Assembly: GCF_000308375.1 (NCBI RefSeq)
Contig: NZ_BAFQ01000167.1
Coordinates: 62,001-126,000 of the forward strand
Source of the DNA: Nocardia aobensis NBRC 100429
Lineage (GTDB): Bacteria; Actinomycetota; Actinomycetes; Mycobacteriales; Mycobacteriaceae
DNA: 64,000 bases
Reading direction: 5' to 3'
The notes below the pieces were generated by a model. That model was given only the letters and a program-made list of their open reading frames with translations. It did no database searches and was not told the DNA's origin. Of this stretch, positions 39,701-51,700 are shown piece by piece. Numbering within the stretch: the stretch's first letter is position 1; every line of letters starts with the position of its first letter. Both the position numbers and the translations under genes were made by a program.

Positions 39701-42700
39701 GTCCTGAAGCTGCGGTACGAAGAGGGTTTGGCGCCCACCGAAACAGCGGAGGAGTTGAACGCGCGGGGCTGGGAGGCCTCGACGGTGACGCCCCACATCG
39801 TGCGGGCGGCGGAGGCCGGTGCCCTTCGTCGGCTGGCCGGATTACTGGCCCCGAACCAGACTTCGGCGGTAAGCGATCACTGGCGCGAACGGCAACAGAC
39901 GCTCCTGAGGCTGACCGCCCGTGGCGTGTCATGGTCGGGAGTCCTCGAACAGACCGGCTGGTCGCGAGAAACGGGGCGCAGAACCTACTCAAAGCTCCTG
40001 CGGACCCTCGACGTGCCGAAGCGCGTGTCGATGGTGCCCGAGGCGGTCCGCCGCGGATTGCTGGATATCCCCGAACTTCCGGCACTACCCGCGCGGACTC
40101 CCCCCGTATCCCCCGACGAGCGCACCTTGCTGTTCCTCGTAGCCACCGGATTGTCGAACCGCGCGATCGCCGAGACGCTCACCGCCCTACGCGGTGTGCC
40201 CGTGGGAAAGGACGCGGTGACCAAGCGCGTACGGGCCCTCGGGCGCAGGATCGGAATCGGCGACCGCGCCGGGATGGTGGCCGCCGCCATTCGCGCGGGA
40301 TGGCTGGATGTCAATGCCGACGACTGGCCCTCCCACTCCCGCGTTCGTGGCACCGCCGTACCCCTCAGTGCACAGGAGCTTCGGACCCTCAGCCTGATCA
40401 TCTCCGGTCGCACCGACGGTCAGATCGCTGCCGAGCTGAACACGACCCGGCAAACGGCCGTGACCTATCGCAACCGGATTTTCGTCAAACTCGGGGTCCA
40501 CTCCCGAGAGGACGCGGTCATTGCCACGTATACGAAGCCGGAACTCGTTGCCGCGCTGCCTGATTCAAGCAGCGCCGATATTCGGGCCATAACCGACATT
40601 CTCCGGATGGTCGAGCAAGCTACCGCGGGCCGCGAAGCCGGTCAGCCACAGTGGCGTCGGACGCTCGTGCATCGGCTGCGTCACGCGATCCTGTCGGGCG
40701 ACGTAGCCGCCGGCCGGGCGCTGCCCTCGGCCCGTCTGCTGATGCAACGGCTGGACCCTGAGAAGATACAGGCGTCCACGGTCCGAGAGGCGTACCGGCA
40801 ACTACGCGACGAGGGATATCTCGCCGTCGTCAGGGGTCGACCGACCGTCACCCCCAGAGACGGCTGGCCCATCACCGCCGAGACACTCCGAACCCACTTC
40901 GCCGACAGAATTCTCGACCTGGCTACCAGAACCGTCGGGGCCGCTTCGGGACCGGTGATCGTCGCGGAAGTGTGCGCACGGGCGACACGTGGTGCCGAAA
41001 AGGGTGACCGGACCGTGGCGGAATGGGTTGATTTCGTCGCACGCAATGTGATCGCCGAACACCGCCCCGCCGCCGAATTCCTTCGTCGCTTAGGAGATTT
41101 CGTGTTGCGCGGCGCCGGCTTGTCCGGTGACGGCGCGCTCGCGCAGGTGTTGGCGAAGGTCTCCACCGACGAAGTGCGCCACTTACGCGCCGAACTCCCC
41201 CTCAATCGACAGTTGCGGCTCGACAGGTTCTGGCCGACGCGGCGCGATTCGGCGGCGCCACGCGACATTCCCACGGATCCGATGACCGTAACACTCGAAC
41301 TATGGTCGACTGCACGGGATTTCGTCATTCTGCTGGCCGAACGCCACGGAGCCACGGTTTCTCTGCCGATGAAGCCGACCGGTCGCCAACCTTGGCCGAT
41401 CCTCGACAACTGGACAGGCAGACCGTCCACCCGATCGCTCGTGGGTCTCCGCCTGACGCCGGACCAACGCAGACTCGTCCGTCTGCTCGCACGGGACCTG
41501 ACTTATCGGGAGATCGCTTCCGAGTTGGGCATTTCGGTGGACTCGGTGAAGTCTCGAGTGGCTGATGTGGCCCGCGAACTCCACGGGGAAGGTCGTGCCG
41601 AGCTCGTCGAGATCGCCCGCCGCTCGGGACTGCTCGACGACACGTCCTCGGCTTCCCGCGCCGCGAACACCCCGTCGCGAAGGACCGCCTCCCCGGTCGC
41701 GGAGCCCTCGGAGGTAGCGCGCCGGGCGGGCTTGTCGAACCGCGAGAGCGAGGTCCTCGCGTTGTCGGAGCGGGGTCTATCGAAGCGAGAGATCGCCGCT
41801 CAGCTGGGTATCGCCCCCCATACCGTGGAGGACCACCTCGGCCGAGCCCGGCGCAAGATCCGGAAAATCACCGAGCCCACCCTCTCGCCCGGCAGCACCG
41901 ACCCAACAGCCATGTCGTCAACCGAGGAGGTGCCGGATACCGGGCGACCGGACACTGATGCGATCGGCGCAAGGCCGACACGGAACACAACCGCGAATGC
42001 CTCGCAGACGAACTCCGCCGTCACACCGGATCCCCTGCCGGCCGACACCGATCCCACCCCTTCCGAGAAGAGCCTCGCCGAGGAGGCGCTGATCGGACTA
42101 CAGGGGTACTTCGGTCCCGACGCGGACGAACGCACACTGCTGCAAGCAGTCGACGCCACCGACGTCGTCGGCGCCTCCCGCGCCCACGCCGGCAAGGTCG
42201 CCCAGTGGTGGCATGCGATGAGCAGCGGCCTCCCCGACCGCCCGGACCTGCCGCCGCTCCAGGCCGAACTCGGGCTCTCCGATCAGCAGTACGCGCTGCT
42301 GCGGGTTCACCCGCACGCGATCGGCAACGCCGACGGTGTTCCGTTCACGGTGCGGGACAAGGCGAATCGGCTCTCGATCGCCCGTGATATCCGGCGGTTC
42401 CTGCAACGGCGACCCGAAGTCGCCACGCATGCCGTCGTCGAGGGCGCCGCGGGGATCGCGCGCGCCCGTGCCTTGTTGCGCCGCGCCGGTACCGATCTGC
42501 AGGCGAGAATTCCCAACCCGACACTCACCAGAGCCGAATTCGAGGAACTGCGCAACCTACTCGCCACCCGGCGGCACCTGCGCGACATCGAGGCCGATAC
42601 CACGCGCCTGACCGGACACCCGCCGGTACAACTGCTCGCTTACGACGCCACGGCGCACGACGGCAACGGCCGCGTGATCCTGTCCATCGGCAACGCCGAC

Positions 42701-45700
42701 CGCGCCGAAATCGTGAACCGGATGACCAACGGTCTGGGTTCGACGGCGCGGAAACTGCACCACCGCGCGGAGTATGGGCAGAGTCTCTACGAGATCACCA
42801 CGCTGCGCGGGAACGGTTCCTCGGTCGCCGCGATCGTCGATATCGGCTATCACTGCCCGGTCGATCTGTCCGTCGCCTCACCGCAGATGGCCGAAGTCGG
42901 CGGCGACATCGTGGCCCGCGACATCACCGCATTCAACGCCACCCGCGAGTTCTACGCCGAGCAACCAGCCGGCGTGCCCGTGCCGCGGCTGCGCAACGCC
43001 ATCGGCCACAGCTACGGCTCGACCACCCTGTGCTACGCGGCGCAGGATAGGCGGCTGGCAGGCGAGTTCGATCAGGTGATTCTCACCGGTTCCCCGGGCG
43101 TGGGCCGTCGGATGACGCATGCCGATGAGTTCGGGGTGCCGGTGTACGTCTCGAGCGAAAAGGCCGATCCCGTAGCCAATCTGGGTACCCACAAACCGGG
43201 CCGGAAGGGGCGCGTGGGACTGGGCACGAGCCCGGCGGCGGCGATCTTCGGCGCCACCCTGCTCACCACCGACGTGCCGGTCCGTGGCCGGTACGCCGCG
43301 CAACGCCCGGGGCCGGCCCACCGCTTCCTGGTGAAGCCGCACGCCTCCTACTATCTCTGGGCCGATGAGACCGAACAGGTGCCGGGCCGCAGCCTCGACA
43401 ATCTGGGATGGGTACTCGTCGGCCGACCCGAGGCCGCCGAACGCGCCGAATACCCCATCGCGCCGCGGCCGCACGGTAAGCGATGGCGGCGGAAGCGAGA
43501 AGGGCCCTCGCCACTCGAGACGGACGTCGACGCCGAGGCCGGTCCGACCAGCCGCATCGGCCGCGCGCCCGCAGACGACGGCCCGCAAGACTTCCGACAC
43601 GGCGGCGGCTTTTTCCCCAACCAACCCGATGAGCCCCAGGACGGCGTGGGCTCGGACGGTGTTCCGGCGGAACGGAATCCACACCGTCTGTCCGACCGCG
43701 AGATCGAGAGCGAACAGCAACGGAGCGAAACCGAGCGTGCGCGTGTGGATCTCGCAAGGCTACTCGGCGTGGACCCGCGCACGGTGGAACTGCGAGGCGC
43801 GCTGCTACAGGTCCTCGATCAGGTGCAAATGGAGTTGCGCCTCCTCGACGACGAGGACTGGCCCGGGATCCGAGCCGAGAAACTTCCCGGCTGGCTGGGA
43901 CGAGCTCTCGACCGTGAGTACCGCGCCCAGCGCGCAATGAGCGACGGAGCCACCGCGGAAGAACTCGCCCGATTGGACGCGGATACCCGCCAACTCGAAG
44001 CAGATCTCCCCACCATCCTCGGGCAAGATCAATTGGCCCCCGGTTGGCGCGCCGCCGACAGCGACGACAAGCTACACGAACTTCGGCGACTGGCCACGCG
44101 CGCAAACGCGCCGCGAGAGATCGCAGATCTCGTCGATGCCGCCGCACGCTTCCTCGGCCTGGCCCGGCCGACACCGCCTGCCACGGATTCGCCAGGCCTG
44201 GCGGGAGCGCGCCCGAGCGTCCGTGAATTGCTCACGGCCGAAGGCGATATCGCCGCGGCCGAGGAAATTCTCGATGCTCTGGTTCGCACTGCGGAGGGTC
44301 CGGTCGCAGTCCGGGTACGGCCGGAGGGAACCGACAGCGTGCGGGTCGAGGTACTCGACCATAGCCGGATCTTGCCGGTGCGTGATGAGCCGGATGAGAC
44401 GACCGGGGAGGTGACGACGACCGAGGCGGGTAAGGTCACCGCGCTGTTGGACAAGTCCGGCCGGTGGGGCTTCCAGATACACACCAACGGGTCGCGCACC
44501 CGATGGTTCACTGCCGGGCAGGCCCAGTCGGTACCGGCGTCGACCGAACCCGCGGTGCGGATGAGGTTCGAGCGCGGGCAGGTTCGGCAGGGCGTGGCGC
44601 GGGCTCGCAGGGATGTCGGCCGATTCCTGTCGTACAACACGCGGCTGCCCCAGACGACAATCGATGCCGCGGTGCTCGCCCTGTCGGAATTGCTGGGGAA
44701 CTCCGCGCAGTACGCGAAACAAGGTGGGGCGGAGGTCACCGTCGAGGCGGACGACACCCGCGTGCGGATCGGCATCACCGACACCTCACTCGGCTTGCCG
44801 AAGTGGCGCATCGAGAGCGACGTCGATGCAGCCGACGAGGTCGCTCCCTCACCCACCATCGACCTCGACGACATCGACGCGTTCCTGGCCGATATCGACC
44901 TGGCGGCGCTGGACTCCGCCCGGACCGACCCCGACGAACTGGGGAGCCGTGCCGATGGCGAGCACGGGCGGGGCGCGCGGATCGTGCGAGACAAGGCTTT
45001 CGCCGTCGGGACCGATGTGACCCGGCACGGCAAGACCGTCTGGGTCGAATACCGAACTCCGCCCAGGAGCTACCCAGCATCCCCGGACGACGCGCTCGAC
45101 CTCCCCCGCGGGAGCGCGAACCGCGCCGACGGGGCTGTGATGGTCCCGTCACCGTGGACGAAGCGAGGACAGTCCGCGGAAGGCCCTTTCGCTTTCAGCA
45201 CACCGCCGGGGGACACACCGGGTGTCGGGTCGGTCGGCTCCAGACCGCATGAACTCCGAGACACATTGGCCCGCGTCGAGGAGAGCGGCATCGATCCGAC
45301 GACCGCAGCGCAGGTCAAACAGGCCATCGTCCGCCGCTACGAGCAGCAGCACCGAAAAAACACCAAGAACGGTCGATCGCAGAATTCGAGAAGTAGTGAA
45401 GCCGTAGCACAGACCATCCAGTGGCTCGATGGCCTCATGCTTTTTCGGGCGCTCGAAGTTCTCGCATCCTCTGGCCGAGCGATGCCGGCGCCGTCGTATA
45501 CCGGCCCCACAGCCGAGGACCTCGCTCGTGATCCCAGTCGATTGCCGACCACCTTGGCGACGATACTCTCCGACCTCGCGAACTCCAGTTCCGAGACCAC
45601 GGTGGCCGAACAGGCAAACCTGGCCGTTCTCAACATATTCAGTGAATACCTGCAGTCGGCCACCGCGTCCATATACCGCGATCACCAGCTGAACAAGCAC

Positions 45701-48700
45701 AACTCTGCGACAGACCTCGGCTTCCCGGAAAACGTCGCGGGCGTGCTGGCCCAGCTGTCAGCCGATTCTTTTGTACGGACACAGAAGGCCCGCGCCTTGG
45801 TCGCGGATACCGCTGCGAAGATTACGACCCAGTGGCTCGACAAGACCCGCAGAAGGGCCGAGCGGAGCGAAAGCGACCTGGCAGAGCTGCTGGCCGACAT
45901 CTACCGGCGCAATCACATGCCCCTGTCGCAGGGGCGGCGACGCGAACTCCAGGACCGGTTGCGCGGCATACGAGCCGAATTCGAAGAACTTGCAGCCCGC
46001 CGAACGGCTGTATCAGCGCGGATTCCGCATGTGGCAGATGCGGACGCGGCACGGTGGCCGGCGGGTTTCCTGACCGGACTCGCCGAGGTCGAACAGCTGT
46101 CCACCGCGGTCGACGCTTGGCTCGCGAGTGGGGTCCCGATCACCCCCCGCATGCTGAAGGAGATCATGAGCAGCGACCTCGCGCAGCTCGGCGGGGCCAA
46201 AGGCGAGGTCGCGTTGGCCGAACAGCTCGACGGAATCCACGCGCTGGGCACTCCCGTCCATGCCGAAACGCTGGATGGCGGTCGTTTGGAGAGCGAAGTC
46301 GACGTCTCGACCGACGGAGGCCGAATCTGGCACGAGGCAAAGAATTACACCCTCGAGTGGCAGCGGCAGCGCCAGAGCAGGCTCGAGGCACAGGCACGCA
46401 AGCAACTCCGCATCGCATATTCGAATCGCGATTACTGGGTGGATGGCAGCCCACCACAGATCAAGTGGCACTTCACAATCGGCGTCGACTCCGCGGTCCA
46501 GGCCGCCCTGGAGGCCATCCGGATCGAAGACGAGAACGGGCGGACTCTCGACGATTACCGCATCGAGGTGATCGATGGTTCGACCACCCAAGTCCCCGCC
46601 GGACCGCAGTCCGATTCCGGAGCCACGATCGCGGCGGAGCCGAATGCCGAGCGACCGGACCCGGGCGCGATCGGTGCAAAGCCGGCGCCGATCACAAGCG
46701 CGGGCCGAAAGAACGACCCGGCAATGGTGTTCACAGCCGACCCGCCCCTCGGCGACGAGGCTCGCGCCTTCGGCGTGCCGGTAAGTTCCGATCACCGGAA
46801 GGTGCTGCTATGGATCTCCCAGGGGTGGACCGATCCGGAGATCACCGAGGCGTTGCCGGACACGGGCAAGGCGTCGACCTATATCCGGGACTTGGCGTCG
46901 GCGCTCGGAATTCCCACCAAGCGCTATCTGATCGCCGCCGAAGGCGCACGCCGCGGGCTCGTTTCCGTGCAAGCGCCACTGACCGATCTCCGGGAGGTAC
47001 TGACCCCGCGCCAGATCGTCGTGCTCGCGTATCTGTCTCGTGGACTCAGCAGACGGGAGATCGCGGACAAGCTGTCGATCTCGATTCGTACCGTCGACGA
47101 ACACGTCGAGCGTTCACTGCCCCGCATCGAATCACCCAGTCTGGTCACGGCCATGCCTCGGATCGTCGGCGCGCTCGACGCATTCGACGAGGAGGAACTG
47201 ACCAGGCTCGCCGAAACCGCGTCCGGCCCGGCCGCCCCACCGGGCGGTGGCCGAACCACGGGAAACCGGTTGTCCGCCGAGGAAGCAACAGTGCTGCGAC
47301 TGGTCGGCCGCGGGTTGACCTATTCCGAAATCGCGACCGAGACGGGCATGGTCGTACGCGAGGTACGGCGCGCATTGGCCCGCGCCCGCAAGAAGGTCGG
47401 GGATTCCTCGGAACGCCGGGCCGCGGCCCTACTGGAAGAGCAGCGAGCCCGGCGCGCCGCCGGTAACGGTGCGAGTCCCGCGAAAGCGCCGGGCCGCAAG
47501 GACGACTTCGGGAGTGACGCGCTGCGAGCGGCGCGCGACCGCGTAGGTTCACCCGTTCCCACATCCGATTCCGAGACAGCTCCCACCGCGGAATTTCTGC
47601 GCAGGTCCGCGGCGGGAGCACCGAGTGCTGCCGGACAGATCCCCGAGATCGAGGATGCCCTCGACCTGCCCCGCGGTACGACCGACCGCACCGGACTCGT
47701 CGCACACCTGAGCAAGGACCCCACCATCGTCTTCGCCGACGATCCGCGGGTCGGCGACGAGGGCCACGCCAACCCCGCACGCCGGAAGGGCGAGCAGCCG
47801 AATCCCGACTCCGCCACGGCCGAGCGGATGGCAGCCGCTGCCCAAGCGAACGGATCGCTGCTGCGCCTGGTCCGCAACAGTGCCGAGGCGCGAACCCTCT
47901 TCTCCGGTCAACTGGTAGCCGAGATAGGAACCTCGGCTTCCCAGAACGCCCTGACTTTGATGATGATGGGAATCGATCCGCAAACCGCGGCCATCGTCGC
48001 AGGGCTGTCGGATGTGCCGAGGTTCGTTCTGTCCCCCTTCATGGGCTACCTCGCCGACACCGTAGAACCCACCGAAATGATGCGGAGGGCCAAGTGGGCC
48101 ATGTTCGGCGCCTCCGCCGTAGCCGCGGCCACATCCGGATTCCATACGCCGTACACGGTTCCGCTCCTGATCGGCGCGAATCTTGTGAACACCGCCGCCG
48201 ACACGCTGTACTCGCCGAGCGCATCCCGGGTGAACCGCGCAATCATCGGAACCGACAAACGGTTGCAGGAGGGACTCAGCCAGTACAACTCCTTCGTGAC
48301 AAACCTCTCCCGGACCATCGGCAACAGTCTCGCGGGGGCGTTGCAACCGTGGATGGTCTTCGGACTCGACTCGGTGGCCTCGGGCGTCAACGTGGCGGGG
48401 CTGCAGAGGGTTCGCACGATGCCGCCCACGCCCAAAAAGACTGAGCCGCAATCGCTTCGAGGTCGATTGCGCGAGGTGTTCGTACCCGGTTTCGAAGCGT
48501 TGCACCAGGACAAGATCCTGCGCAACTACACCTGGAATCTCGTCGTCACCAACGGATATCTGGGCGCCCAACATTTCTTTTTCATCCACTCGCTGACCGC
48601 GGCCGGACTTTCCGGCGCCCAGACCTCCGCCGCATTCATCCTGCCGTCGATCGGCGGCATTATCGGCAATTCCTTGCCCAAACGATGGTTGAGCAAGGTC

Positions 48701-51700
48701 GACATCCGCAAACTGCTGGCCGCGAAGTACATCGGTTTGACCGGCATGGCGGCCGGCGCCTTGATCACCGCGTTCACGAACGACCCCTACATCGGCGGCG
48801 CCGGTTACGCGGCGGGCTGGGTGGCCCTGGGAGCCACCAACGTGCACACCAACGCCTACTTCAGCCGAAACGTGCCCGAGGATCGGCTCGGCCGCGCGGT
48901 CTCCTTCCTCAACCTCAGCCGAATCGCCGCCTACTCCCTGGCCGGTCTCGTCGGCGGCACGCTCATCGCCAACCAAGGAGCGACACCCACCGCGATCGGA
49001 ATGACGGCGGCCATGAGCACCATCACCGCCGGATCGCTGGTACTGGACAGGGCGAGGTTCCTGGCCGCATCACTGGGGGGCATGTACGAAACACCGGCTC
49101 CACCGATCCACCACCAAGTCCCGACCCAACTCGCCGCCGAACAAGACCCACGAGCACAACTCGGCCGAGCGCACTTCCGGGCCGTCGACGGCACATTGCT
49201 GGTGGATCCGGCAGGCCGGCCCGCCGTCCCGGACGGCACCTACACGGTGACCTTCCCCACCGGTGGGATGCCCGGACGCCAACTGGGACGACAAGCGCCC
49301 TCGACCGTCGAGACGGATGTCGACGCCGAAGTGCGGGCCGCGCTCGAATCCGCGCGAGCACCCGGGGAATCCACCACACCGGCGCGCTGCGGCCTGGCAG
49401 AGCTGACCTTCGCGCGACAGCGCTTCACCGGACGCACGCCGATCGAGCTACCCGACGAAGACACCGTCACCATCCTCGAATACCGCGGATTCCACCCGAA
49501 GGAACTCGCCCAGTACGCCCACGGCAAGTGGGAAAAGGTGACTCCGGACAGCGAATTCGTCTCGCGCATAGCGAATTCCGAGCAGCCGACCGATCTGGCC
49601 CTGCTGCTCGTGCAGAATCCGAACGCGGCCGAAGACCGTATAGACGGACACCTCATCAGCCTCACCACAGACGAGGACGGCGAACTCTGGCTACACGAAG
49701 TGGTGCCGGGGCCGGACGGTACGGCGGTCGAGCACAACCTGCACGGCGACGCCGCACATCAACGCCTGGCGGACCTGCGAAACCGGAACGGCGCGAGCTT
49801 CTTCGCCATCACCTACGGAACCGACGGCCGGCCCGAAAACCCGATCGACACCACGAGCTCGACCGGCACCGAATGGGCTCACGGCACCGCCCCCGCCACA
49901 CGCATCGGCCGCGCCGACGACGAGCCGACCGAGGACCCTGCGGCATCGACGAAGGAACGCGCTCCCTCACCGTCCACCCGGCTGGGCCGGGCCGAGCCCA
50001 GCGGCTCCGAGGTGAACACCTCCGCCGATTCCGAGGTCGGTCAGCGGCAGCAACCTGCCGCCTCACCCTCGCTCGCGCGCATCGTGATCCCTGGACCGCG
50101 ACACGCCACGACGTCCGCCGCCACGGCCGACACGCGCGGGGATGTCGAACTGACAGCCGCGGTGCGCAACGGCGACGTGCACGCCTTCGGCGCGCTGTTC
50201 GAACGACATATCGACGCCGTTCGGCGATACGCGCGAAGCCGCTTCCGGCATGCGGACGCGGAGGAACTGGTGTCGCACGCCTTCGAGGCAACGCTCGCCG
50301 CCCTGGTGAAGGGTTCCGGGCCGGACTCCGCGTTCCGGGCATATGTGCTGACAGCGCTGCGTAACCGCGCGGCCGCGATGAATGTCTCGTACACCGAGCG
50401 AGTCGCGTTGAGCGACGACATGACTCGTTACGACGGTCCGATCCACTCCGTCGATACGGCGCTCGAAAGCCTGGACCGAGACCTCCTCGGACAGGCGCTG
50501 GCCACACTGACCGAACGCGCACGGCTGATCCTGCACAACATCGAGTTGCCGGCGACAGAACTGGCGGGGCTCATCGGCGCGCCCTCCGCCAATGCCGCGA
50601 CTGTGGCACGACACCGGGCAATGGAGGAACTGCGAGCGGCATACCTGCAGGCGCAGCTTCCACAGGTACCGAACGAAACATGCCGCGGCACTGTCGAGCA
50701 GCTCGGAGCGTGGGTACGGGGACCGCTGCGTAGCAAGCGCGCCGAAAACCGGGTGAACACCCATCTGCAGGACTGTGCTTCCTGTCGCGCCACGCTTCGA
50801 CAATTGATCGACGTGAATGGCGGGCTGGCTGTACGCACCCGACTTCCGGCTCCGCGCGCCGCCGGCCGACCGGCCGACGAGACCACCCCACAGGGCAGAG
50901 CCGGCAGTGTTCGCCCGCAGCGACGTGGCTCCGCTGCGCGTGGCGAGGAAAGGTTCTACCGGCTCGGGGACCTGGACCATGATCGGGCTCCCGCCGTGCT
51001 CCCCGGACAGCTGGGCAATCCCTGGCTGGTATTCGCCGACGATCCGCGGGGAGGCGAGAATATCAGCGCCGTCCGTCCGCGAATCGGCGGCCGGCCGTCG
51101 CCCGACCAGCCCGCCGGCCGGTCCGAGTCGCAGTCGTGGCTGCCGCGGATCCATGCCGCGATCACCGAAGAAATCCGTGAGGCCGACGATCCGCTGCGCG
51201 CACAACTCGCCGCCATCCTCGCCCAGCTGGACAAGCTGATGCCAGGTGCAGCACCGGTCATGCCGGATCACCGCACCGAGTTGGAGACATTTGCCCGGGC
51301 GGTGGACCGCTGGCTGCAGGTCGCGCAGACCGATCTCGGCGACGATCTCCCCGCCGGGCAGGTCGCGCACAGTGCCACCGCACGACAACACCACCTCGCC
51401 GAAGCGACCGACAGATATCGGGCCGCCACCGAGGCCCTCGCCTTCCATGCGACGAAAGTGGATGCCGCACCGGCGAATGCGTCACCGTGGGGTCGGGACC
51501 CGGCATTGCTCGACGGCGTCGACATCGCCGAGCTCGCACAGACCATCGAGGGCCTCGCAGCGGAATCGGCTCGGCTGGAATCCGATTCGGCGCCGGCCGC
51601 CGAGGTCCAGCAGATACGGCACGCCTGGACCGCAGCCTACGAGCTGTGGAATCTCGCGCAGAACCCGCGATCGGTGCCCGCCACTCCCCGCGTCGAAGCA

